The translations under genes and the position numbers were made by a program. DNA of 64,000 nt from NCBI RefSeq assembly GCF_001625215.2, contig NC_030387.2, forward strand, positions 5,546,501 to 5,610,500, in the 5' to 3' direction. This stretch comes from Daucus carota subsp. sativus. Its lineage: Eukaryota > Streptophyta > Magnoliopsida > Apiales > Apiaceae. The notes under the pieces are model-generated. The model was not told the DNA's origin. It was given only the letters and a program-made list of their open reading frames with translations, and did not search any database. The stretch's first letter is position 1; the number at the start of each line of letters is the position of its first letter. This document shows positions 10,251 through 22,269 of the stretch, one piece after another.

Positions 10251-11383
10251 TTGAAGGAGTACATCATCAAGAATGAAGCTAGTAGATCTCAGACTGAAGC
10301 TCTGGTCCAAAGTCAAGCGGCATTCTTAAGAAACATGGAGAATCAGGTTGGGCAACTAGCTAATGAGCTAAGGAATAGACCCCATGGCACTCTCCTTAGT
10401 GACACCGAAAAGCCTAAGGGTGTTGGGAATGAGCATTGTAAAGCCATGACACTGAAAAGCGGAAAAGTTTTGGGGAACAATGCTACTGATGCCAAACATG
10501 ATGATTCTGTTGAACCTAGTGGCAATGAGGAAATTTCTGATGATAAAGAAAGTGAGAATGACAAGGTATCTCCACCAAGGGCTTCTTCTGAAAAATCACA
10601 CATTCAGCCACAGCCTCCATTTCCTCAACGAATTCAAAAGCAAAAACAGGATGTTCAGTTCAAGAAATTTCTTGATATCTTAAAGCAACTTCACATCAAT
10701 ATTCCAATTGTAGAGGCTCTTGAGCAGATGCCCAACTACGTGAAATTCATGAAGGACATCCTTACAAAGAAGAGAAGGTTGGGGGAGTTTGAAACTGTAG
10801 CTCTAACAAAGGAGTGTAGCTCATTCTTGCAACATAAATTGCCTACGAAGATGAAATATCCAGGGAGATTCACTATCCCTTGCACTATTGGTGACTCTTA
10901 TTGTGGGATGGCATTATGTGATTTGGGGGCTAGCATAAACTTGATGCCTATGTCGGTTTCAGAAAATTGAGGATTGGAGAAGTTCGGCCTACTACTGTCA
11001 CTCTTCAACTAGCTGATAGATCTCTTGCTCATCCAGAGAGAAAGATTGAAGATGTTCTGGTCAAGGTAGACAAGTTCATATTTCCTGCTGATTTCATCGT
11101 GTTGGACTATGAGGCTGATCGAGAGGTTCCCATTATCTTCGGAAGACCATTCCTTGCTACGGGAAGAACTCTAATCGATGTGCAAAACGGAGAGCTAACT
11201 ATGAGGGTTCAAGATGAAAAGGTGACTTTTAATGTCTTTAAAGCAATGAAATATTCTGATGATGTAGAAGATGGCTCAGCTATCACCATATTTGATGAGC
11301 TAATTTCTGCTAAATTAGACTCTAATTCTTCTCATGATCCTTTGGAGCAATTAATATTGAATGTTTCTCAAGAAAGAAATTAG
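10251..11383 (+). pseudogene. gag-protease region of element B, frameshifted
   Basis: The aspartic protease active site appears as DLGAS at about 10919-10933, with the flap and second-half motif IIFGRPFLATGR near 11134. A frameshift near 10960 separates the active-site half (frame ending at 10970) from the C-terminal half (10967-11383). A stop follows at 11381-11383. The enzyme family processes the polyprotein, but this copy is broken. Confidence 0.8.
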
Positions 11384-12840
11384 TTGAGCTTCTGAAGAAT
11401 CACAAGAAAGCTATTGGGTGGAGTATTGCAGATATCAAAGGTATTAGCCCTTCTGTTTGCATGCATAAAATTTTGTTAGAGGATGGTGCTAATGGTTCAA
11501 TTGAAGGTCAGCGCAGATTGAATCCTATTATGAAGGAAGTGGTGAAGAAAGAGGTAATTAAGTGGTTAGATACTGGAATCATTTATCCGATCTCGGATAG
11601 TGCATGGGTGAGCCCAGTTCAGTGTGTGCCAAAGAAAGGTGGAATCACGGTGATAAAAAATGAAAATAACAAGTTGATCCCTACGAGAACAGTCACCGGT
11701 TTGGAGAATTTGCATTGATTATCGAAAGCTGAACAAGGCCACCAGAAAAGATCACTTTCCATTGCCCTTTGTTGATCAGATGTTAGATAGACTAGATGGA
11801 CGAGAGTATTATTGTTTTCTTGATGGGTACTCTGGCTATAATCAGATAACAGTTGCTCTAGAAGATCAACACAAACTACTTTCACTTGTCCTTATGGTAC
11901 TTTTGCCTTCCAAAGTGTGTCATCCGGGCTATGTAATGCCCCACCAACCTTTCGAAGATGTATGATGGCTATCTTCTCAAACATGGTTGGGGACTTTCTA
12001 GAGGTATTCATTGATGATATCTCAGTATTTGGGGATTCTTTTGATAATTGTCTTTATAACTTGGGTAAGATTTTGGAGCGATATGAAGACACCAATCTTG
12101 TACTCAATTGGGAAAAATGTCACTTTATGGTGAAGGAAGGAATCGGGTTGGGGCATAAAGTTTCAAGGAAGGGAATCAGAGTTGATAAGGCGAATATTGA
12201 AGTCATTGAGAAGTTACCTCCACCTTCCTCTGTTAAGAGCATTCGAAGTTTTCTTGGGCATGCAGGTTTCTACAGACGGTTCATTAAAGACTTCTCCATA
12301 ATTTCTAAGCCTCTTTGCAAGTTATTGGAGAATGATACTCCATTTTTGTTTGACGAAGCATGTTTAAAGGCTTTCGAGGAGCTAAAGCGAAGGTTGATTT
12401 CTGCACCTATTATCATTGCACCAGATTGGAGCTTGCCATTTGAATTAATGTGTGATGCTAGTGATTATGCCGTGGGAGCAGTCATGGGTCAAAGAAAGAA
12501 TAAGGTATTTCATCCTATATAATATGCAAGTCGTACTTTGACTGGAGCTCAATTGAAATACAGGGTGACAGAAAAGGAGCTTCTTGCTGTAGTATTTGCC
12601 TTTGACAAGTTTCGCTCTTATCTGGTTGGCACGAAAGTGATTGTCTTCACTAACCATTCAGCAATCAAATATTTATTTGCAAAGAAGGATGCAAAGCCTC
12701 GGTTAATTCGTTAGGTGCTTCTACTTCAAGAGTTTGATATCGAGATACAAGATAGAAAAGGTGTAGAAAATCAAGTGGCTGACCATTTATTGAGAATGGA
12801 GTACATTGATGAATCTTCCTCGATGATTCCTATTAAAGAG
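11384..12840 (+). pseudogene. Reverse transcriptase and RNase H of element B, multiply disrupted
   Basis: Reverse transcriptase fragments show the expected order: SDSAWVSPVQCVPKKGG, then the block with DYRKLNKATRKDHFPLPF in another frame, then the polymerase box FIDD at 12007-12018. Breaks occur near 11700 (an extra T before the DYRKLN block) and near 11870-11915. RNase H follows (CDASDYAVGAV). It carries a nonsense codon at 12520-12522, where the family has a tyrosine codon, and a second at 12712-12714, where it has tryptophan. The pattern is decay after insertion. Confidence 0.85.
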
Positions 12841-14171
12841 ACATTTCCGGATGAGCAAATGTTTCGGGTACAACTCTCTGATTTTACACCATGGTATGCT
12901 GATTTTGCTAATTATCTAGCTACTGGATTGATGCCACCGAATCTATCTAGCCAACAAAAGAAGAAATTCTTACATGACATGAAATCTTATTTTTGGGATG
13001 AGCCTTATTTGTTCAAACACGGTGCTGATCAGATGATAAGAAGATGTGTTCCTGACTATGAGGTAGAAGATATTCTTTTCCACTGCCATTCATCTCCTTC
13101 TGGTGGACATTTTGGTGGACTACGCACAGCTGCAAAGGTATTGCAATCTGGTTTCTTTTGGCCTTCTTTATTTAAGGGTGCTCACGCCTATGTTGTCAGA
13201 TGTGATCGTTGTCAAAGGGTTGGAAATTATTAAGAAGGAATGAGATGCCTTTGACAAATATTCTTGAGGTAGAGTTGTTTGATGTGTGGGGAATTGATTT
13301 CATGGGCCCGTTTCCTCCCTCTTACAATAATGAATACATCTTAGTGGCTGTTGATTATGTCTCTAAATGGGTGGAAGCTGCTGCGTATCCCACTAATGAT
13401 GCCAAGGTTGTCGTCAAGTTCTTGGACAAATATATCTTCACTCGCTTTGGAACTCCACGAGCAATCATCAGTGATGAAGGTACGCACTTTGTGAATAAAT
13501 TGTTGTCCAATACGTTGGCTAAGTATATTGTGAAACACAAGGTGGCCACAGCCTATCATCCCCAAACTAATGGGCAAGCAGAGTTGTCCAATAGAGAAAT
13601 CAAGGGTATTCTTCAGAAGGTTGTGAATCCTAACCGTAAGGATTGGTCTACAAGATTGGATGAGGCTCTTTGGGCTTATCGCACTGCTTATAAAACTCCA
13701 TTGGGTATGTCTCCGTACCGCTTAGTTTTTGGGAAAGCGTGTCATTTACCAGTTGAGCTTGAACATAAAGCTTATTGGGCTCTGAAAAATTTAAATTTTG
13801 ACATGCAACTGGCCGGTGAAAAGAGAATGCTACAGCTTGATGAGCTAGAGGAACTCAGAATTTTTTTTTGTGAGAATGCTAAGCTCTACAAGGAGAAGAT
13901 AAAGAAATGGCATGATAAAGGCATTCAATCTCGAGTGTTTGAGGTGGGGCAACAAGTCTTATTATTCAACTCAAGGCTAAAATTATTTCCCGATAAATTG
14001 AAATTTAGGTGGTCTGGACCGTTCACTATCATCAAAGTGTATCCTTATGGAGCTGTGGATTTGCGAGATAATCAAGGGGGTGAATTTAAAGTGAATGGAC
14101 AACGGTTAAAACATTATTTGGGAGGTCGAGTTGCTCGTGACAAGACCTCTGTTGATTTGGTGGAGTCTTGA
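12841..14171 (+). pseudogene. Integrase of element B, one break, catalytic core intact
   Basis: The zinc-binding HHCC region is at about 13060-13215 (paired cysteines in CDRCQRVGN). It ends in a stop and frame change at about 13230-13240. The following 320-codon frame (13209-14171) holds the DDE core: D in [11 protein letters not shown] in [10 protein letters not shown] and E in [11 protein letters not shown]. It continues through a C-terminal domain without a chromodomain. Integrase inserts the element cDNA into chromosomes. The core is well preserved compared with the rest of pol. Confidence 0.87.
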
Positions 14172-14463
14172 AAGGAAGGTACGTCTAGCCAAAGACATTA
14201 AAGGAAAGCGCTTCTTGGGAGGCAACCCAAGGTCCCTGTAAGTTAATTATATCATATAATATATTTTTGTAACTTTTTTTAGGAATTCCAAATTTTTGTA
14301 ATTTTTTTTACTCCCACATGATGCCTTGATGAATTTTTATGAAATGTTTCAGGTAATTTGTAGCTGAGAGAATAATTTAATTAAGACACTCAGTGTTTTA
14401 TTTAAATTTTGGGAGAAGTGTTTTTAGAAAAAAAAAAAAAGAAAAAAATTTGCTAGAAAAATA
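14172..14463 (+). other. 3' noncoding region of element B with conserved GGGAGGCAACCCA motif
   Basis: Directly after the integrase stop lies GCGCTTCTTGGGAGGCAACC (14209-14228). This is a short conserved phrase found downstream of pol in many plant Tat/Athila-type elements; its inverted GGG...CCC could form a hairpin. The rest is AT-rich. Confidence 0.6.
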
Positions 14464-14465
14464 TA

Positions 14466-14769
14466 CTCCCTCCGTCCCCCTCAATTGTTTACATTGGAGG
14501 GGGACACGGAGACCAAGACAATGTATGAAAAATGATTAAAGTTAGATGAAAAGTGGGTAAAGTGGTGGGACCCATCAATATTTAATAATAGATTTGAGAT
14601 AGTGGAGGAAAGTAGTGGGTGTAATAGTAGTTTTTATTGTTAAATATGAGATAGTGGGGGAAGATAGTGGGTGTAATGATGGAAAAAACTTGTTATTTAT
14701 GGTAACGTAAAGAAATGAGAGGGACATCCCAAAATAGTAACTGTAAAGAAATGAGAGGGACAGAGGGAG
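14466..14769. mobile_element. Stowaway MITE (304 bp) related to the mariner element
   Basis: Ends are CTCCCTCCGTCCC and its inverse, flanked by TA at 14464-14465 and 14770-14771. About 70 bp at the right end (TAACGTAAAGAAATGAGAGG and onwards) match the right end of the mariner element at 7600-7675 with few changes. It has no coding capacity, so transposase must be supplied in trans. Confidence 0.9.
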
Positions 14770-14771
14770 TA

Positions 14772-15200
14772 GCAGGTTATGAAGCAAGCAGTGGATGTAA
14801 ACCAGCGTTTTATTTCTCTTGATTGGCGGTGTGAGCTTCTGTCTTTGCTGCGCACAACACAGATTGCAGATACCGGCATGTACTTTTTATTAGACGGGCA
14901 TCTTCAGCTACTGACTATATCAGGCTAGGAGTTTTCTTTTTCTTCCTGCTGGGCTTCGTTTCGGCCCAGTAATCTTGAGCGCCTATTCCTTGAAATTGCT
15001 ATATTATGGGCGCTCTTGTTCCAAGCCATCCGGTGGGCCCAATTCTCGCAACCATACAACCACTGTACCAACTCTGTTGTTGTGAACTAAGTGCATCAAA
15101 TTAATAAAGAATTATGGAGCTTGAATCAATTCACTACAATACACGGCATTTTCAGGGGAGTTTTCTTCTCAACTTTTTAATGATATTATTGTTTATTATT
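14772..15200 (+). other. Element B 3' region after the MITE
   Basis: No coding sequence visible. A moderately GC-rich stretch (14900-15080) with GGCCCA-like words lies here; its origin is unknown. Confidence 0.35.
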
Positions 15201-15201
15201 A

Positions 15202-15214
15202 ATATTATATTATA

Positions 15215-15253
<39 letters not shown>
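15202..15253. repeat. (ATT)n microsatellite
   Basis: About 13 to 15 ATT/TTA units after a short AT-rich lead-in. Confidence 0.9.
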
Positions 15254-15255
<2 letters not shown>

Positions 15256-15297
15256 TCATTGAGGACAATGAACCACTTAAGTGTGGGGAGGGGTTTT
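15254..15297 (+). promoter_or_regulatory. Conserved 3' block with polypurine tract of element B
   Basis: TTCATTGAGGACAATG followed by TTAAGTGTGGGGAGGGG is the characteristic phrase of the 3' untranslated part of Tat-type elements; the G-rich run resembles a polypurine primer. No LTR directly follows. Confidence 0.6.
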
Positions 15298-15298
15298 T

Positions 15299-15305
<7 letters not shown>

Positions 15306-15362
<57 letters not shown>
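15306..15362. repeat. (TA)n microsatellite
   Basis: About 28 uninterrupted TA units immediately after the G-rich block. Confidence 0.92.
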
Positions 15363-15365
<3 letters not shown>

Positions 15366-16122
15366 ATTAGGATAATTTTATAAAAATTGTTTTGCCTTGT
15401 CTCATTATTAGGAAATCTATATTAGTTGCATTAATTGTAGAGCATATAGATGCATATTTTTTTTTTAGTAGAGAATTTTTTTTTATTATTTTTTTTAGTT
15501 GCATTTTCATAATTCTATGATAGTTTGTTATACCATGTTGACGTCCTATGATGATTTATTTTGCATAATGTCTCGGTTTTGGAGAGCAGATACAACCTCA
15601 TAGTATTTTTAATCTACTCAATTTAAAGAAACATTATCATCTATCTTACAAAATTTGCATTATAATTTATTATAATTGTTATGCCACTTTTAAAAATACT
15701 ATCATTTTCTTTGAGTGCTCTTGCTTGTTTCATTGATTTTCTTAATAAATCTCCCTCTATGGACAATTCTTAGATCTATATCACCGAAACTATCGATTTT
15801 CATTCTTATCCGCTTCTAGAGAGTGCTTTTTTAATTTGTGAGTGGATTGATAATCTCCTAGTGTTGGTTCGTAGTGCAGTTCTAATCGTTTTAGTTTGCA
15901 GTTGGATTTTCTCCCGTGTGTTATAATTATAGTTTATAGATATTGGATGTATAAATTTTGTGGTATCCATTAATTTTATTTTTCATATTTAATTAAATCT
16001 AAAAATTTATTCTAGTATCTAAAAGAATGATAATACTTTTATGGTAGTAAAACCATACATGGTGTTCTTCATTATGTACAACTGTTAACTTAGCCAAAAT
16101 ATCAAAAAAATTTAATGTGGGT
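15363..16122. other. AT-rich sequence, probable tail of element B then unassigned DNA
   Basis: Short recurring words such as AGTTGCATT resemble the far 3' region of Tat elements, but no boundary, LTR or target duplication is visible. No gene seen. Confidence 0.3.
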
Positions 16123-16132
16123 TTTTATGGCA

Positions 16133-16549
16133 GAGTTAAGTTCTATGGTATACATAAAAACATTGGAGTATTGGAGTACAAATCAAAATTTTTTAGTTTG
16201 ATCCTATGTAATATCTTTGATTATCCAAATTTTGATATAATCTATCATTTATAAGTTGTCTTGCACATAATTGTCAATTAATCATTAATATCTTTCAACT
16301 TTAACAAGTATTAAGATTATTGTTCTGCTTATTAGTTATATTGCAGAACATAGAGTCCTTTGATTTATAAAAGTAATTATTCTACCATTTGATCACGATG
16401 TTTATGTTGCAGAACATAATATGCAGGTTGTCAAATATTTACAAATATTATTGGACAAAAAAAATTGAAATTTAGATGACTAGATTACATTTTATCAAAC
16501 TTTGTACTCCAATACTCCAATTTTTTTTGTACTCCATAGAACTTAAATC
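16133..16549. mobile_element. MULE-type MITE (417 bp)
   Basis: Inverted ends GAGTTAAGTTCTATGG and GATTTAAGTTCTATGG (reverse of the right end) match at 15 of 16 positions, and the similarity continues through GGAGTATTGGAGTACAAA. A perfect 10-bp direct repeat TTTTATGGCA flanks it (16123-16132 and 16550-16559). Duplications of 9-11 bp are typical of Mutator-like elements. No coding sequence. Confidence 0.82.
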
Positions 16550-16559
16550 TTTTATGGCA

Positions 16560-17100
16560 TTGAAATACTATATTTTTATTCCATATTTATAAACCACAAA
16601 AGTAAACTTATGTTACACATTTTTAAATATATAAGTTCTTTGAGAAGGAAAATAATGCTATTTAGTTATAATTTTCTAGAAATAAATGTGCGGCTTACAT
16701 TTTATTATTTACGTCTTACACAATTGTTGCATTATAAAGTGGGTCCTCTTAAAAAAGCATGTGGGCGTGCCTACAAAGATAACATACAAAAAGTCTATGA
16801 TTTGCATGAAAAAATAGATTTATCAATTGATGGTAGAAACTAGAACTACAAATTTTGTCTGCTTTAAAAGATTATAATTTAAAATTGTATTGTTCGTGGC
16901 CTTTCACCTTCATCATTATGTGTTATGGTCCATATCTCAATTAAATCATAACCGATTTAAAATAAATCGATAATACATAACAAAAGTATATAGGATTACT
17001 TAATTGATTCACATATACTTGTTCGAGCACATAAAAAGAATATAAATTGTTTCCACTTCATCATTTAAAAACTTGAACATTATTAAAGACTTTAAAAATA
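16560..17100. other. No recognisable gene
   Basis: AT-rich sequence. A 77-codon open frame (16610-16843, +) has no recognisable domain and is probably chance. Confidence 0.4.
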
Positions 17101-17107
17101 ACCAAAC

Positions 17108-17629
17108 TTAATATCTAGACTGAGTGATGCATTCTTGACCGCAATGATCAATAACACATTTTTGTAGCATATCCCAATCTGCAAAATACAAAGAAAAAAG
17201 TTATCAATCATTTTTTTACAATGATTTCATCAATACATAAAATATTACACACACATATATATAAGTTAATCCTATTAAAAATAAATTAACAGTACACACA
17301 CACATATTAATACTGAAAATGATTGAATAGATTTTTTTGTTACCCGAGTCAATAAATTTGGAGCATGTAGATTGAGCACAAGTGGAGGTGCATACACGAA
17401 CATCATTCGATACAGTCGGGGTGTCTTTACAGTTTAAAAGACATGTAGCTAAACAAATAGGTGTTTGCCATCCTTTTCCCTTGCACATTGGTGTGCAAGT
17501 GATGATGCATGTTGGGGAAAAGTTTTTTGACTCGTATAAACTAACATTACTATAATCAGCTCATGCAATCATCATAGACTTCAAAACTATAAAGATAGTA
17601 ATCATTTTCATGACACTGTTTATTGCCAT
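17108..17629 (-). pseudogene. Thionin-like cysteine-rich secreted peptide gene, broken
   Basis: Exon 1 (17629-17344) starts with a signal-peptide-like MAINSVMKMITIFIVLK. It continues into a cysteine-rich mature region with paired motifs CIITC, CKGKGWQTPICLATC, CTSTC and STC. Exon 1 ends at a donor, TCGG|GTAACA. Exon 2 follows the acceptor TTTGCAG (17181-17182) and, in one frame, adds C..DHC..EC before a stop at 17108-17110. The layout fits plant thionin-like defence peptides. Two lesions break it: an in-frame TGA at the end of the signal peptide (about residue 23), and a run of seven A at the start of exon 2 that shifts the cysteine frame. It could be a decayed host gene or a captured fragment. 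Confidence 0.6.
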
Positions 17630-17930
17630 TGTTACTACTATCTATATTCAATCTTTTCGTGTATTATATGAGATGACTTTTCTAGTTGGTGTGAATATGA
17701 CATAGTCTTTTACGATATTTATAGGCTATGTGAAAAATCTATTTAATACATTAGATATTATTTCATATTTAATATCTATATGATATCCTAAATAACATGA
17801 AATCACAAAGACCGTTATTCATATCCAAACAGTATCAAATATTCAACCTCTATGCCATTTATTACATATTGATTATGTTAGTATATCTAAAAAAAATACA
17901 ATAGTTTGACAACTAGCACGATTGGATAGT

Positions 17931-19382
<1,452 letters not shown>

Positions 19383-19524
19383 ATAGCTCAGTGGTGGTTT
19401 TATCCTCTGTTGTCTCAGGAGACCCGGGTTCGACTCTGGCTCACCCGAGAAGTATTAGAATAGATACTCATTTGTAGCTCATCTAAGACTAAATTGTTAA
19501 AAAAATCTCTTTAATATGATTAAG

Positions 19525-19640
19525 TAAAAGGTGATGTTGCTAAGATTTCCAAGAGAAATACCAAATCATGTAATATGTAAAAGGTGATGTTGCTAAGATT
19601 GCCAAGAGAAATACCAAATTATGTAATATGTCATCTCAAA
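19525..19640. repeat. 57-bp tandem duplication
   Basis: Two near-identical copies of a unit starting TAAAAGGTGATGTTGCTAAG (19525 and about 19578) lie just right of the SINE. The following sequence to 19900 has no recognised gene. Confidence 0.7.
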
Positions 19641-20224
19641 AGCATTCTGCTTTTGGAGACCCTTTAAGAATCAAGTTTGTGCATGTGGAAATTTTTTCAT
19701 CTACACCTGCTTAATTAAAAATAGAAATACTACACAAAATATTAAGAAATGTTGTTGGATCAGCTCAAAATAAAGAAGCCAAAATTGTAGAAGTTATCAT
19801 AACTGTTCTCGACTATAGAAAATGTGGGGGAATTGGTGTAGATGATGATGTTAGGGTGTACTTAACTATTCATCACAGTATATAACATTTTCCTTTTCTG
19901 TGAGAATCTTTTTTTTTTTTGAAAATGAGAATAAATCTCACAAATATGAATCGTTAATTCACCATGATAGTTGTTTCATTCAAGAAAACTTATTATCTAA
20001 CCGTCGGACATGCAAGATGACCGGGGAAGTTTAGACAATAAAACTTTAATGTCCGAAGAAAAATCTGTCTTCTTCCAAGAATCCTGAAAATAAAACAAAG
20101 GAAACAAGAAGAATATAAGTCGATATAACCGATTATATATATTAAAAAAATAAAAAATATATCCAATAATTAATTATTAATAAACCATGTGTATATGCAT
20201 GTGGTGATCAAAATATTCACACAA

Positions 20225-20450
20225 TTATGATAACTCATAATTGAGACAATTAAACTCTTAACTAAGGCACAATTAATAAAATATTAACGCCCACAATTAA
20301 GACACAATTAACACCCACAAATAAGGCACAATTTACGCCATCAATTATGAGGCACAATTTACGCCCTCAATTATGAGGCACAATAAACACCCTCAATTAA
20401 GAGTCATGATTAAAGTCATCAATTAAGGCACAATTAACGCCTTCCATTCT
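20225..20450. repeat. Minisatellite of about 26 bp
   Basis: Imperfect repeats of GGCACAATTAACGCCCTCAA-like units, about eight copies, with variable spacing. No coding. Confidence 0.75.
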
Positions 20451-20773
20451 GAAACCAGATCCCATACTGATCGTGGAACTGCCGTCGCCGCAACCCTCAG
20501 CCACCACCGCTACGCTATCTCTCCCGCACACGACCGCGAAGAGGACGATGACCACCGAAGTATATCTAGCTCCTGTTGAGTTGCGAAGAAAGCAAGGAGA
20601 AAAAAACAGCAGAAAACATGTATAAGTGAATGATATCTATAGAGTCTGTCCGATGATCCAGCTGTATCAAGGATCCTAATATCCTCTCCTCTTCGCCGCG
20701 GATTTGTATCTTTCTAGAGAGAGAGAGAGTAAGCGAGAGTGATAGTCAAGTGCGATCTTCGGAGAGAGAAAAA

Positions 20774-20866
20774 ATGAGTAACGAAGGGAGAACTGACAAC
20801 GGCGGTGTCGAAGCGGAGATGATACCGCCAGCGAGTAAGAAGATGGTGGAGAGTTTGAAGGAGTGA
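20774..20866 (+). pseudogene. First-exon fragment resembling a GBF-interacting protein (GIP1)-like gene
   Basis: A 30-codon frame starts MSNEGRTDNGG and contains IPPASKKMVESLKE, then stops. That block resembles the start of the GIP1 N-terminal (DUF1296) domain, where family proteins continue into an NC..EIYA..LKECNMDPNE helix. Here the sequence breaks off after LKE. A leader with GA repeats (20718-20731) and a GC-richer upstream stretch (20455-20560) look like a gene 5' end. I infer a truncated or captured 5' gene fragment. The match is short and made from memory of the family. Confidence 0.35.
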
Positions 20867-20989
20867 ACCATGCTTCTTTTTAAGTCATCACCGAATTTGT
20901 ACGAAACGGAGGAATGTAAGAGGCATGAAAGTCGCGCATACGGCCGCGCATGTTTTCCATCTTGAATGAATGTTTTCACATTGTTTGTA

Positions 20990-21880
20990 TAAGATATTTT
21001 ATAGATAATTTCGTATCAAATAGGATAACTAATGATTAGATTATCACTTTCTATGTATTATAAAATAATTGCTCATAGTCTAAGTGGTGTTGGACAAACC
21101 ACTAAACGACTAAAATATTATTCAGAAAGTCTATCTTAACTATGAAGTAATACTTGTATACTTTACTTGTACTGAACGAGATTAAAATATTATAATTGTT
21201 CACCTCTTTTAATAATTAAGAAGAACTAAGATTCTATGATATTATTGTTTCTTAGATTCTTATACCGGATGTTGTGATTGACAATTATAGGTAGTGTGCA
21301 TGTTGGTTCATATTGTAATATATGATATAAATTATATTATATTATGTATTAAGCAACGACATTTATACAGAGTGGTATAATAACTATTATAAACTGTGTC
21401 TGAAAATATTTGGGTTATGATTTACTCTTGACGGCTCACAAAGATAATTATGCTTTAGTACTATAGGTAGATTTGTTCTTTCATAACTATAAGGTTGAGT
21501 GGCTGATTAAGGATCAAAGATATTAATTAAAATAATTATCAAAAATTAATTTAATTAATGGAAATGTGATATCCTATACAAGGAGAATAAAATAAGAAAA
21601 TAATATTAGAGCCGAATTAAACAATTAAATTATAGTATTCTTTAATGATAATGCAATCACTAATTCTTTATTGGATTAACCTGATATTTAATGATATTGG
21701 ACTTGGTTCGAAAAGTCATTGGTAGGTCAGTGTTAAATGCATTTGATGATATCAGATTTTATTGTCTTATTTAGAATATGATTTGCATATCAAAGTTTAT
21801 AGAGGAATTTAGAATTTTTTAGGCGATGAAGATATCAGAGTTTACCAACAGAGGATATTTTTTAGAGTTCGTCTTAGCTA
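20990..21880. other. No recognisable gene
   Basis: AT-rich sequence without open frames of note. The part after about 21650 may already be decayed Ty1-copia sequence. Confidence 0.4.
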
Positions 21881-22265
21881 ATTTTCAGGAGCGGATCTAG
21901 ACTAAATAAAGAAGATATACACTATAGAGATTGTATAGCTCAGGACTTTGGTAGAATTGATTTAGGAATCTCAAATTGACATATTTTATGAAGATGATTA
22001 TTAACATATCAATTAGGTGATTATCTTGTATTGTGCAGTACATAAGTACATATAGGTTTACACTAGAAAATTCAGTACAATATTTAATGACCAATTACAT
22101 TAGCATAAGGTGTCATTTCATTAGAGAGCATGTGATGGAAGGTACTTTGAAATTACATTTTATGCCAACAACTTGCAGATATCTTCATCAAACCACTGTG
22201 TGAAGCAACTTTTACAAGGCTTGTAGATGAATTGGGGATGATCCCTGGTTCTTTCTCAAACTTTT
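21880..22265 (+). pseudogene. Ty1-copia retrotransposon relic, pol C-terminus
   Basis: Scattered in two frames are the hallmarks of the end of a copia polyprotein: a segment reading as RCHFIREHVMEG (22107-22140), then LADIFIKPLCEATFTRL (about 22176-22225). Frame shifts and a lost N-terminal part make it a relic. The limits are those of the recognisable similarity only. Confidence 0.65.
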
Positions 22266-22269
22266 GATT

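Larger units (their letters stand above)
1..16000 (+). mobile_element. Tat/Athila-type Ty3-gypsy LTR retrotransposon (element B), disabled, with nested insertions
   Basis: Order on the plus strand is partial 5' LTR, primer-binding site, gag, protease, reverse transcriptase, RNase H, integrase, then a noncoding 3' region carrying the phrase GAGGACAATG followed by AAGTGTGGGGAGGGG. There is no chromodomain after the integrase, and the tRNA-Asp type primer site fits the Tat/Athila lineage. The 5' LTR begins about 724 bp left of the window, judged by aligning base 1 with base 18655 of a related LTR. The 5' LTR is split by element A (701-8869) and the 3' region by a Stowaway MITE. No 3' LTR was found adjoining the internal region, so the right end near 16,000 is approximate. 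Frameshifts and stops make it non-autonomous. Confidence 0.85.

Noticed and set aside
15306..15362. Direct repeats near the microsatellites as a CRISPR-like array
   Set aside because: Pure (TA)n without spacers in a plant nuclear context.
19383..19460. tRNA-like segment (GGTTCGACTCT, TAGCTCAGTGG) as a true tRNA gene
   Set aside because: The head is missing on this side, the stems do not fold as a full cloverleaf by eye, and a second dispersed copy with a poly-A tail shows it is a SINE.
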